Assembly: GCF_023100945.1 (NCBI RefSeq)
Contig: NZ_CP064689.1
Span: forward strand, 930,001 to 994,000
Reading direction: 5' to 3'
DNA from: Bradyrhizobium sp. 200
GTDB lineage: Bacteria; Pseudomonadota; Alphaproteobacteria; Rhizobiales; Xanthobacteraceae
Length of the DNA: 64,000 nt
Shown here: positions 17,443 through 25,609 of the stretch, one piece after another
Layout of the letters: every line of letters begins with the position of its first letter
Numbering within the stretch: position 1 is the stretch's first letter
Made by a program: the position numbers and the translations under genes
Notes under the pieces: generated by a model
What the model saw: only the letters and a program-made list of their open reading frames with translations
Told to the model about the DNA's origin: nothing
Database searches by the model: none

Positions 17443-17601
17443 CGTCAATCCGTCGGTTTGGAGCAGGCCAGGAAGCGTCGATGATACTATTTCCTGTGAT
17501 CCATCATTAGCACTTTTCTGACGTCACGTGCTTTCCAACCTAAATCCGGAAATGCGCACCAAAGCGGACGTCCACGACCACTCCGAACTTATGGGACACC
17601 C
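17443..17601. other. Intergenic segment, possible mobile-element remnant
   Basis: The 159 bp between two convergent genes contain no gene. The stretch from about 17530 to 17605 reads like the tail of an insertion-sequence or repeat remnant rather than native spacer, but I could not identify a family. GACGTC occurs near both ends (about 17441 and 17520). Confidence 0.25.
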
Positions 17602-18333
17602 CTAAATCCCGCTCGCACCCTCGTGCTGGAACCCCAGATAGCTTGCCGCCACCCGCTGGTTGCTCGCGATATCCTTTGCCGATCCGGACAGGATGAACTC
17701 GCCGAGTTCCATGACATAGGCGCGGTCGGCGATCTGCAGGGCGGCTTGCGCGTTCTGCTCGACCAGCAGCACCGAGACGCCGGCGGCGCGCAGTTCGCCG
17801 ATGGTGCGGAAGATGTCGGCAACGATGATCGGCGCCAGCCCAAGGCTCGGCTCGTCCAGCATCAACAGTTTTGGGGCGCCCATCAAAGCGCGGCCCATCG
17901 CCAGCATCTGCTGCTCGCCGCCGGACAGCGTGCCGGCCAGTTGCTTGCGTCGCTCTTTCAGCCGCGGAAACAGCGCATAGACCCGCTCGAACGATTTTGC
18001 TGCCGTGGCCTTTGGAATCCGGAAAGCGCCGAGCTGCAGATTGTCCTCGACATTCATGGTGCCGAACAATTCGCGGTGCTCGGGCACGAGACACAGGCCC
18101 GCCGCAACGCGATCCTCGATATCGAGCGGGGCCATGTCGGTGCCGGCGAAGGTGGTGGCGCCCTTGAGCGGCAGCACGCCCATGATGGCGTTGAGCAGCG
18201 TGGTCTTGCCGGCGCCGTTGGCGCCGATGATGGTGACGATCTCGTTGTCAGCGACGTCGAGCGAAACCGAACGCACGGCTTCGACCTTGCCGTAGGAAAC
18301 GTGGGCGTCGGAGACCGATAACAGCGCGCTCAT
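17602..18333 (-). CDS. livF: Liv-type ABC ATPase (LivF)
   Basis: A 243-residue ATP-binding subunit of a branched-chain-type importer. Walker A GANGAGKT, signature LSGGEQQML and Walker B LLMLDEPSLGL are present, with VLLVEQNA in the H-loop region. ATG 18333 overlaps the stop of the fused LivMG gene as ATGA (18330-18333), showing translational coupling. It is the last gene of the livH-livMG-livF unit, which probably serves the aromatic receptor encoded at 12945. Confidence 0.93.
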   Translation of the reverse strand: MSALLSVSDAHVSYGKVEAVRSVSLDVADNEIVTIIGANGAGKTTLLNAIMGVLPLKGATTFAGTDMAPLDIEDRVAAGLCLVPEHRELFGTMNVEDNLQLGAFRIPKATAAKSFERVYALFPRLKERRKQLAGTLSGGEQQMLAMGRALMGAPKLLMLDEPSLGLAPIIVADIFRTIGELRAAGVSVLLVEQNAQAALQIADRAYVMELGEFILSGSAKDIASNQRVAASYLGFQHEGASGI

Positions 18334-20099
18334 GCGGTCGCTCCGAGATAGGCCTTGATCACATCGGGATTGGTCTTGATCGCGGCCGGCGTGCCCTCGG
18401 CGATCTTGGTGCCGAAATCGAGCACCACGATGCGGTCGGCGAGATCCATCACAAAGCCCATGTCGTGCTCGACCAGCAGCACCGACATGCCGCCGTCGCG
18501 CAATTGACGGAGCAGGGCGGCGAGCCGCTGCTTTTCCATGTGGCGCAGGCCTGCGGCCGGCTCGTCGAGCAGCAGCAGCAATGGATCGACGCACAGTGCG
18601 CGCGCAATCTCGACGATGCGCTGCTGGCCGAGCGACAGGCTTCCCGCCAACTGGTCGATCTGGTCGCCGAGGCCGACGCGCTCGATCTGGCGCGCGGCTT
18701 CCGCCAGCAGCTTGGCTTCATCGGCGCGGTCCAGCCGGAACATGCTGGAGATCGCGCCCGAAGACCCGCGCAGATGCGCGCCGATCGCGACGTTCTCCAG
18801 CACGGTCATGTCGGGCACCAGCTTGACATGCTGGAAGGTGCGCGCGACGCCGAGCTTTACCACTTCTTGCGGCGGGGCGTTGTCGACCTTGTGGCCGAGC
18901 ACCGAGATGGTGCCGCCGGTCGTCGTCAGTACGCCCGTGATCAGGTTGAAGGTCGTGCTCTTGCCGGCGCCGTTGGGCCCGATCAGGGCAACGATCTCGC
19001 GGGAGCGGACGTCGAAGGAGACGTCGTTGACGGCAATGACGCCGCCGAACTGCTTGCGCGCTTTCTCGATCTGCAGCAGCGCGGCAGCGGAGGCCGGCGC
19101 GCGCTCGCGCTTGGCAAGGGGAAGCGACGTGTCGGGCACCTTGCGGGCCGGCTTGAACGGCAGTCGCGCCATCAGCCACGGCCAGACGCCGGTCGGCGCC
19201 AGTTGCAGCAAAACGACCAGCAGGATGCCGAACACGATGGTCTCGAGCTGGCTCTGGCCGCCAAAAACATAGGGCAGGTAGCTCTGCAGGATCTCCTTGA
19301 GGACGACGACGATACCTGCGCCGAGCACCGCGCCCCAGACATAGCCGGCGCCGCCGACCACCGCGATGAACAGATATTCGATGCCGGCATGCGCGCCGAA
19401 CGGGGTCGGGTTGGCGGCGCGCTGGAAATGGGCATAGAGCCAGCCGGACAGGCCTGCGAGAACGGCCGCATAAACGAACACCAGCAGTTTTGCGCGCGGC
19501 GTCTGCACGCCGAACGCTTCGCCCGCGATATGCCCGCGCCGCAGCGCGCGGATCGCTCGGCCGGTGCGGGAATCAAGCAGGTTCATCGTCAGCAGCGCCG
19601 AGATGAGAACCCCGATCCAGATTGCGAAATAGATCGTGCCGGGATCGAGCATCCGGAAGCTGCCGATCGAGAGCGGCGGGATGCCCGATATGCCGTCATT
19701 GCGGCCGAGGAATTCCAGCTTGCTGAACAGATAGAACAGGCCGATGCCCCAGGCGATGGTGCCGAGCGGCAGATAATGGCCCGACAGGCGCACCGTGACG
19801 ATACCGAGCAGGACCGCGGCGATGCCGCTGACCAGCAGCGAGAGCGGCAATGTCAGCCAGGGCGAGACACCGTAGGCCGTGGTCAAGACCGCCGTGGTAT
19901 AGGCGCCGAAGCCGCAAAAGGCGGCCTGGCCGAACGAGGTGAGGCCGCCGACGCCGGTGAGCAGCACCAGCCCCATCGCCACCAGCGCGGCGAGGCCGAT
20001 ATTGTTGAGCAGCACGATCCAGAACGGCGGCACGCCCGGGATGAACGGGATCGCCGCCATGACGAGTGCGAAGATGATGAGAGGGGTTCGCCGGTTCAT
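18330..20099 (-). CDS. Fused Liv permease-ATPase (LivM-LivG)
   Basis: A 589-residue protein joining two normally separate subunits. Residues 1 to about 310 are a polytopic LivM-type permease (for example [16 protein letters not shown]), and after a linker, residues from about 345 are a LivG ATPase with Walker [10 protein letters not shown], signature [12 protein letters not shown] and Walker [13 protein letters not shown]. Such fusions are known in this family and fix the stoichiometry of the importer. It starts five bases after livH. It should pair with LivH and LivF to form the full inner-membrane transporter. Confidence 0.93.
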   Translation of the reverse strand: MNRRTPLIIFALVMAAIPFIPGVPPFWIVLLNNIGLAALVAMGLVLLTGVGGLTSFGQAAFCGFGAYTTAVLTTAYGVSPWLTLPLSLLVSGIAAVLLGIVTVRLSGHYLPLGTIAWGIGLFYLFSKLEFLGRNDGISGIPPLSIGSFRMLDPGTIYFAIWIGVLISALLTMNLLDSRTGRAIRALRRGHIAGEAFGVQTPRAKLLVFVYAAVLAGLSGWLYAHFQRAANPTPFGAHAGIEYLFIAVVGGAGYVWGAVLGAGIVVVLKEILQSYLPYVFGGQSQLETIVFGILLVVLLQLAPTGVWPWLMARLPFKPARKVPDTSLPLAKRERAPASAAALLQIEKARKQFGGVIAVNDVSFDVRSREIVALIGPNGAGKSTTFNLITGVLTTTGGTISVLGHKVDNAPPQEVVKLGVARTFQHVKLVPDMTVLENVAIGAHLRGSSGAISSMFRLDRADEAKLLAEAARQIERVGLGDQIDQLAGSLSLGQQRIVEIARALCVDPLLLLLDEPAAGLRHMEKQRLAALLRQLRDGGMSVLLVEHDMGFVMDLADRIVVLDFGTKIAEGTPAAIKTNPDVIKAYLGATA

Positions 20100-20104
20100 C
20101 GCGG

Positions 20105-21145
20105 TCAGTCCTTCTCTTCCTCGACCGCAGGCGCTGCGAGCGAACGCAGTACCAGCACGGGAAGGATCAGCGTAAAGACGATGACCTCCTTGAAATTACT
20201 GGCGTAGAACGAGGAGAACGCCTCGACGCTACCGACGATCAAGGCCGCCACCGCAGTCAGCGGATAGCTCACCAGCCCGCCGATGATCGCGGCGATGAAA
20301 CCTTTCAGGCCGATCAGGAATCCAGTGTCGTAATAGAGCGTGGTGATCGGCACGATCAGGATGCCGGAAATCGCGCCGATCATGGACGCCAGCAGGAACG
20401 CGATCTGTCCCGACAGCGTGGTGCGGATGCCGACGAGGCGGGCGCCAAGCCGGTTGACGGCAGTGGCGCGCAGCGCCTTGCCCATCAGCGTGAAGCCGAA
20501 GAACAGCCATAGCGCGATGATGAAGGCAATCGTCAGTCCGTAGACCGCAAGGCTCTGGCCAGTGAAACGCAACGGACCGATCGTGAGCGCGGTGTTCGAC
20601 AGCGCCGGTCCGCGCAGGCCTTCGGCGCCGAAGAACACCAGGCCCAGGCCCTGCAAAGCGAGATGGCAGCCGACGGATGCGATCAGCAGCACCAGCACCG
20701 AGGTATGGGCGAGCGGCTGGAATGCGATGCGGTAGAGGAACAAGCCGATCGCCGAAACGATGAGGAGCGACAGGGCGATATTGATCGCGATCGGCGTCTT
20801 GGGCCCGGCTAGGCCATAGGTCAGGGCCAGGATCGCGGCCGGCAGGACGATATTGAGGGCAATGGAGCGCAAGACCTTCTTGAGCCGCAGCGATCGCCGC
20901 GCGTCAAACAGATCCAGCGCGAAGGCGACCACGCCCATCGCCATGGCGAGCCACGCGGTGCCCGGCACCTTGCCGGTCGCCAGCACGGCGTAGCTGAGCG
21001 CGCCGAACGTGACGAATTCGCCCTGCGGAATCAGGATGACGCGGGTGACGGCAAACACCAGCACCAGCGCCAGCCCGAGCAGCGCATAGATCGCGCCGTT
21101 GGTGATGCCGTCCTGCAGCAGGAACAGCATGATCGTCGTGTTCAA
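20105..21145 (-). CDS. livH: Liv-type ABC permease (LivH)
   Basis: A permease of about 346 residues with the LivH opening FLLQDGITNGAIYALLGLAL and the EAA-like region AFLLASMIGAISGILI. It is longer than a typical LivH (about 300) because of an insertion with a charged stretch (DLFDARRSLRLKKVLR) followed by an extra helix. The start is probably the TTG at 21145, which has GGGGGAG eight bases upstream; the frame stays open to 21208 and an ATG lies at 21130. Its upstream region is shared with the MarR gene and holds two operator-like sites. Confidence 0.88.
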   Translation of the reverse strand: MNTTIMLFLLQDGITNGAIYALLGLALVLVFAVTRVILIPQGEFVTFGALSYAVLATGKVPGTAWLAMAMGVVAFALDLFDARRSLRLKKVLRSIALNIVLPAAILALTYGLAGPKTPIAINIALSLLIVSAIGLFLYRIAFQPLAHTSVLVLLIASVGCHLALQGLGLVFFGAEGLRGPALSNTALTIGPLRFTGQSLAVYGLTIAFIIALWLFFGFTLMGKALRATAVNRLGARLVGIRTTLSGQIAFLLASMIGAISGILIVPITTLYYDTGFLIGLKGFIAAIIGGLVSYPLTAVAALIVGSVEAFSSFYASNFKEVIVFTLILPVLVLRSLAAPAVEEEKD

Positions 21146-21237
21146 GACTGGCGCTCCCCCTAAAAGCGTCGCCGGTCCTGACCTCACGCGGTCCGCCGGC
21201 CGTCCCATATCTCGACAGTTGAAAGCCGCCGATATTT

Positions 21238-21268
21238 GATATAGTCAATAACAATTATCAAATATAAC
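21238..21268. promoter_or_regulatory. Two degenerate copies of the cou operator in tandem
   Basis: GATATA-GTC-AATAAC (21238-21252) and ATTATC-AAA-TATAAC (21254-21268) each match GTTATA-N3-TATAAC at 10 of 12 half-site positions, with centres 16 bp apart. They sit between livH and the MarR gene, where autoregulation and control of the importer would be expected. Confidence 0.5.
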
Positions 21269-21273
21269 ATCAA

Positions 21274-21301
21274 GGCCCCGGCCATCGGCCGGGCCGTTTT
21301 T
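21274..21301 (+). terminator. Terminator-like hairpin in the marR leader
   Basis: GGCCCCGGCC (21274-21283), loop ATC, and GGCCGGGCC (21287-21295) form a GC-rich stem with one bulge, followed by GTTTTT (21296-21301). The structure precedes the MarR ATG by 19 bases, so it lies inside the leader of that gene if transcription begins at the operator region. It may attenuate couR or stop read-through. Confidence 0.55.
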
Positions 21302-21320
21302 CGGGTGCGAGCCTCACGCC

Positions 21321-21851
21321 ATGACAGTTTCCAAGGCAGCGACCGATGCCGTCAAGCCGTCGCGCAGCCAGGGCAAGGAAATTGCGGGCGGCGCTGCGGA
21401 TGGCGCCGCTGACAATGCCGGGCTGCAGCTCGGCGAACTGGCCGAACTGCTCGGCTATTCGCTCAAGCGCGCGCAGCTCAAGGTGTTCGAGGATTTTCTG
21501 CGCTGCGTCGCGCCGCTGCAACTGACGCCGGCGCAATTCTCGGTGCTGCTGCTGCTCGACCGCAATCCCGGCCGCAACCAGACCGAAATCGCCAACACGC
21601 TCGGCATCCTCAGGCCGAATTTCGTATCGATGCTGGATGCGCTGGAGAGCCGCGGCCTCTGCACCCGGATGCGCTCGACCAACGACCGCCGCTCGCACAT
21701 TCTGGTTCTGACCGACAAGGGAAGGGCGGTGCTGGCGCGCGCCAAGAAGCTCGTTGCCAGCAAGCACGAGGCGCGCCTCAACGAATTGCTGGGGCCGGCC
21801 AATCGCGTAGCGCTGCTCGAAATGCTCTCGAAGATCGCTGCGGAGTTTTGA
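21321..21851 (+). CDS. couR: MarR-family regulator (CouR-like)
   Basis: A 176-residue MarR regulator with a flexible Ala/Gly-rich N-terminus of about 35 residues. The winged helix includes LTPAQFSVLLLLDRNPGRNQ, ILRPNFVSMLDALESRGL and the wing STNDRRSHILVLTDKG. In R. palustris, CouR at the end of the equivalent cluster represses couAB and is released by p-coumaroyl-CoA (recalled). The palindromes at 5172, 8881 and 21238 are its natural candidates. It is divergent from livH. Confidence 0.85.
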   Translation: MTVSKAATDAVKPSRSQGKEIAGGAADGAADNAGLQLGELAELLGYSLKRAQLKVFEDFLRCVAPLQLTPAQFSVLLLLDRNPGRNQTEIANTLGILRPNFVSMLDALESRGLCTRMRSTNDRRSHILVLTDKGRAVLARAKKLVASKHEARLNELLGPANRVALLEMLSKIAAEF

Positions 21852-21864
21852 GTGGTTGCTGCCG

Positions 21865-24012
21865 TCAGGCCGCCACGATGCGCTCTTGAGCCTCGCGCGG
21901 TCCGCGTCCCGACAGGAATTGCCGCTCGATCTCGGCGGCGGGAAGCGGCCTGGAGAACAGAAAACCCTGCATCTCCGTGCATCCTTCGGAAGCGATGCTG
22001 TGGAGCTGCTCGGCAGTTTCCACGCCCTCGGCGGTAGCCGTCATACCCATGCCATTGGCGAGTGCCGCAACCGCCCGCACGATGGTGAGCGAGCTCGAAT
22101 CCTCATTGATGTTCTTGACGAACGAACGGTCGATCTTGATCTTGTCGAACGGAAAGCTCTGCAGGTATGTCAGCGACGAGTATCCGGTGCCGAAATCGTC
22201 CATGGCGATCCGGATCCCGAGCGCCCGCAACTGATGCAGCACTGCGAGCGTCGCCTCCTTGTTGTGAAGCAGGACGGACTCGGTGATTTCGATCTCCAGC
22301 CGTGTGGGTGCGAGACCGGAGGCGGCGAGCGCGCTGACGATCACCTGCATCAGGCCGGGACTGCGAAACTGGATCGCCGAAATATTGACGGCGACGTGAA
22401 GGTTGTCGGGCCATTGCGCGGCGGTGGCGCAGGCCTGCCTGATGACCCACTCGCCCATCGGGACGATAAAGCCGATCTCCTCGGCCAGCGGGATGAAGGT
22501 GGCCGGCGAGATCAACCCCCTGTCCGGATGATTCCAGCGTATCAAGGCTTCAAAGCCGCTGATTTCCTTGCTCGCGAGGTTAACGACCGGCTGGTAATGC
22601 AGCTCGAACTCGCCGCCGGGCAGCGCCTTGCGCAGGTCCTGCTCCATGACGCGGCGGGTCTGCATCTGAAGGTCCATCGCGGGTTCGAAGAAGCGGAACG
22701 TGCTGCGGCCGTCGCTCTTGGCGCGGTAGAGCGCGAGATCGGCGTTGCGCAACAATTTGTCGGGATTGGATCCGTCGCCGGGACCGACCGAAATGCCGAT
22801 GCTGACGCCGATCACGGCCTGCTGGCCATCGATGTCATAGGGCTCGCTCAGCGCATCGATGACGCCCTGCGCCAGCGATGTGGCCTCGGCGGGGTCCGCG
22901 ATCGCGGCCTGCACGATCACGAATTCATCGCCTCCCATCCGCGCGATCGTGTCGGCCTCGCCTACGAGTCCGCGTAGCCGCTCGGCGACGATCCTGAGCA
23001 ACTTGTCGCCGCCGGGATGGCCGAACGTATCGTTCACGGCCTTGAACTGATCGAGGTCGAGATGATGGACGGCTACCATTTCCCCGTGCTGAACCCGGCC
23101 CAGCGCGTATTCGAGCCGGTCGTTCAACAGCACCCGGTTGGCAAGATCGGTCAGCGCATCGTGGTGCGCCATGTACTCGATCTTGACCTCGGACTGGCGC
23201 TGCTCGGTGATGTCCTCGTGCGTCGCGACCCAGCCGCCGCCGGGCATCGGCCGGTGACGGATCTTGAAGGTGCGCCCGTTCATCAATTCGACGATGCTGT
23301 CTTTTGCTTCGTTGGAAACCGCCACGTCGGTGCGCCAGCGCAGATATTCGTCCCGCGTCATGGCGGGAAAGCTGCCGGCTTCGAACCGCAGGTCGACGAT
23401 CTCGATCAGCGACATGCCGGGGCTGACACGCTCGGGCGCGATATCGTACATCTCGACAAAGCGATCGTTGCATACGATCAGGCGGTGGTCGGAATCGAAG
23501 AAGCACAGCCCCTGCGACATGTTGTTGATCGCGGTGTCGAACTGGAAGTTCCTGACGCGCAGCGTCTCTTCCTGCTCTTTGCCGAGTTCGTATTGCTTCG
23601 TCAGCCGGGCATTGAGCTCTTCGCGTTCGGTGATGTCCTCGTGGGTCGCCATCCCGCCGCCATCAGGCATCGGGTGGACGGTGTAGGCGATGATCCGGCC
23701 GTCGGTGAACTCCTGCACCGTGGTGTCGAGCGCGATGTCGCGGCCGAGGCGCGCACGGATGTAATCATCGGGCGCGACCGGCACCTTGAGACCAAGCTTC
23801 AGCCGATGCTGGATCAGTTCGCGGGTCGGCGTCCCCGGCTTCACCTGTTCAGGCGAGAGCCCGTACATTTCCCTGTAGCGCTCGTTGCAGAAAACGACTT
23901 CGCGCTTCTCGTCGAAAACGACGATCCCGAGCGACAAATGGTTGATCGCCTCTTCGAGCCGTGCATTCAAATGCGCTGACCGCGAGGCAGTTGTCTGGCC
24001 GTGATCCGTCAT
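21865..24012 (-). CDS. PAS-PAS-GGDEF-EAL cyclic-di-GMP signalling protein
   Basis: A 715-residue cytosolic protein without membrane helices. Two successive PAS (PAS_7-type) domains occupy about 20-140 and 150-270; each contains an 'FCNERYREMY' or 'VCNDRFVEMY' strand and ends in ATHEDITE. A diguanylate cyclase domain follows with the intact GGDEF motif (RMGGDEFVIV). The C-terminal phosphodiesterase domain has EALIRW, ITESVLLHN and MDDFGTGYSSL, all active-site elements. It could both make and destroy c-di-GMP depending on the PAS signal. It is convergent with couR (13-base gap) and otherwise unrelated to its neighbours. Confidence 0.95.
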   Translation of the reverse strand: MTDHGQTTASRSAHLNARLEEAINHLSLGIVVFDEKREVVFCNERYREMYGLSPEQVKPGTPTRELIQHRLKLGLKVPVAPDDYIRARLGRDIALDTTVQEFTDGRIIAYTVHPMPDGGGMATHEDITEREELNARLTKQYELGKEQEETLRVRNFQFDTAINNMSQGLCFFDSDHRLIVCNDRFVEMYDIAPERVSPGMSLIEIVDLRFEAGSFPAMTRDEYLRWRTDVAVSNEAKDSIVELMNGRTFKIRHRPMPGGGWVATHEDITEQRQSEVKIEYMAHHDALTDLANRVLLNDRLEYALGRVQHGEMVAVHHLDLDQFKAVNDTFGHPGGDKLLRIVAERLRGLVGEADTIARMGGDEFVIVQAAIADPAEATSLAQGVIDALSEPYDIDGQQAVIGVSIGISVGPGDGSNPDKLLRNADLALYRAKSDGRSTFRFFEPAMDLQMQTRRVMEQDLRKALPGGEFELHYQPVVNLASKEISGFEALIRWNHPDRGLISPATFIPLAEEIGFIVPMGEWVIRQACATAAQWPDNLHVAVNISAIQFRSPGLMQVIVSALAASGLAPTRLEIEITESVLLHNKEATLAVLHQLRALGIRIAMDDFGTGYSSLTYLQSFPFDKIKIDRSFVKNINEDSSSLTIVRAVAALANGMGMTATAEGVETAEQLHSIASEGCTEMQGFLFSRPLPAAEIERQFLSGRGPREAQERIVAA

Positions 24013-24192
24013 ATAGCGTTTCCCCAGCCGCTATCGGCGGCTCTCCTCCTCCAGGAGAGCGGCCATTAGAAGCCCAAGCTGGTGAATCGCAGCTTCGAGA
24101 TGGACGGATGCGCGCCCGTTCTTCGCAACTTGCTCAACAAAGCGTTAACGCCGTCATGGCACGTACAGGATGCCGGCGATCGCCCGGAAAAC

Positions 24193-25482
24193 CTAGGCGG
24201 GGTCCACCAGGATGACCCTGACGTCATTGACGTTGGTGAGCGTCGGGCCCGTCAGCACGAGATCGCCGGTGGCGGAAAAGAATGCGGTGGCGTCGTTGTT
24301 GGCGAGATAGGCCGCAGGATCGAGCCCGAGCGACTTCATTTTCGCAAACGTCGTCTGATCGATCACGGCGCCGGCCGGGTCGGTTGCGCTGCCGGCGCCG
24401 CCGTCGGCGCCGTCGGTGTCCGCGGCCAGCGCGACAATGCCTGAAGTGTCCTTCAGGAGGTTCGCCAGCGCCAGCGCGTATTCCTGATTGGGGCCGCCAC
24501 GGCCATTGCCGCGCACGGTCACCGTGAGTTCGCCGCCCGAAAGGATCGCGATGCGTTTGCCCTCGCTATGCGCCTTCAGCGCCAGGCGCGCATGATCGGC
24601 CGCAACCTCGCGCGCCTCGCCTTCGAGATCCGCGCCGAGGCCGATCACCTCATAGCCGGCAGCCTTCGCGACCTTGATCGCCGCGTCGAGCGAAGCCTTC
24701 GGTTTCGCGATCATTTCGAATTGCGCGCGGGCAAACGCGCCATCGCCGGGCTTGCAGCTCTCGTTTCCAGGATCTTCGAGGGCGCGCCTGACGGCGTCGT
24801 CGACCGTGAGATTATACCTCGCCACCAGCGCGCGGGCATCCGCCAGCGTACTCGAATCCGGCACCGTCGGTCCCGATGCAATGGCAGACGGGTCGTCATG
24901 CGGCACGTCTGATATCGCGAGCGTCACGATCTCGGCGGCGCGCGCTCCGGCGCGGGCCAGCCGGCCGCCCTTGATCCGCGACAGATGCTTGCGGACGATG
25001 TTCATCTCGCCGATCGGCGCGCCGGAACGCAACAGCGCGCGGTTCACCTGCTGCTTCTGTGCGAACGAAACGCCGTCGGCCGGCGCGATCCAGTTGGCCG
25101 AGCCGCCGCCGGACAGCAGCACCAGCAACAGATCGTCAGCGGCTGCCTCCGCGGCGAGATGCAGCGTTTCGTCGGCGGCTTTCAGCCCGGCTTCGTCGGG
25201 CACGGGGTGACCGGCCTCGACGACCCTGATCCGCCGCGTCGGCACGCCATGGCCATGGCGCGTGGTGGCAAGACCGGTCAGCCGCGACGGGTCGAGCCCC
25301 AGCGTATCGAGGTAGTGTCGCTCGGCGGCAGCCGCCATCGCCGCCGCGCCCTTGCCGGCGGCGAGGCAGATCACGCGGCCTTTCGGCGCCGGGCGCAGAT
25401 GCGCCGCCAGCACGACGTCGGGATGCGCGGCTGCAACGGCCGCGTCAAAGATCGCACGCAAGAGGGAACGTCGGTCGGTCAT
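24193..25482 (-). CDS. Glycerate 2-kinase (MOFRL family; TtuD/GckA-like)
   Basis: A protein of about 429 residues of the MOFRL family, which phosphorylates glycerate to 2-phosphoglycerate; older annotations call it hydroxypyruvate reductase. Motifs seen are AAGKGAAAMA, VLLSGGGSANW, ISDVPHDDPSAIASGPT, GRGGPNQE, DTDGADGG and TGPTLTNVND. ATG 25482 (MTDRRSLLRAIFDAA) gives the standard N-terminus; an ATG at 25527 and a longer frame to 25584 remain possible. It lies downstream of the ABC receptor gene but beyond that gene's terminator. Confidence 0.88.
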   Translation of the reverse strand: MTDRRSLLRAIFDAAVAAAHPDVVLAAHLRPAPKGRVICLAAGKGAAAMAAAAERHYLDTLGLDPSRLTGLATTRHGHGVPTRRIRVVEAGHPVPDEAGLKAADETLHLAAEAAADDLLLVLLSGGGSANWIAPADGVSFAQKQQVNRALLRSGAPIGEMNIVRKHLSRIKGGRLARAGARAAEIVTLAISDVPHDDPSAIASGPTVPDSSTLADARALVARYNLTVDDAVRRALEDPGNESCKPGDGAFARAQFEMIAKPKASLDAAIKVAKAAGYEVIGLGADLEGEAREVAADHARLALKAHSEGKRIAILSGGELTVTVRGNGRGGPNQEYALALANLLKDTSGIVALAADTDGADGGAGSATDPAGAVIDQTTFAKMKSLGLDPAAYLANNDATAFFSATGDLVLTGPTLTNVNDVRVILVDPA

Positions 25483-25539
25483 GATCTGCAACGGGACTGT
25501 TAGGCGACGGGAGGTCTGGTTATCCATCCAATCGATGCA

Positions 25540-25568
25540 AAAGAAAACCCCCGCGGGCGGGCCGCGGG
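25540..25568 (-). terminator. Terminator after ABC receptor 1
   Basis: On the minus strand CCCGCGG-N5-CCGCGGG (25568 to 25550) is followed by a T-rich run (complement of 25540-25547), about 40 bases beyond the receptor stop at 25610. Confidence 0.8.
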
Positions 25569-25609
25569 AGCGCTTCAGGCCCAAATGGGCCGATCAAGGT
25601 TTGGAATGA

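Noticed and set aside
18465..20207. A 580-codon plus-strand frame
   Set aside because: It lies antisense to the fused LivM-LivG gene, whose motifs are complete; the frame is compositional.
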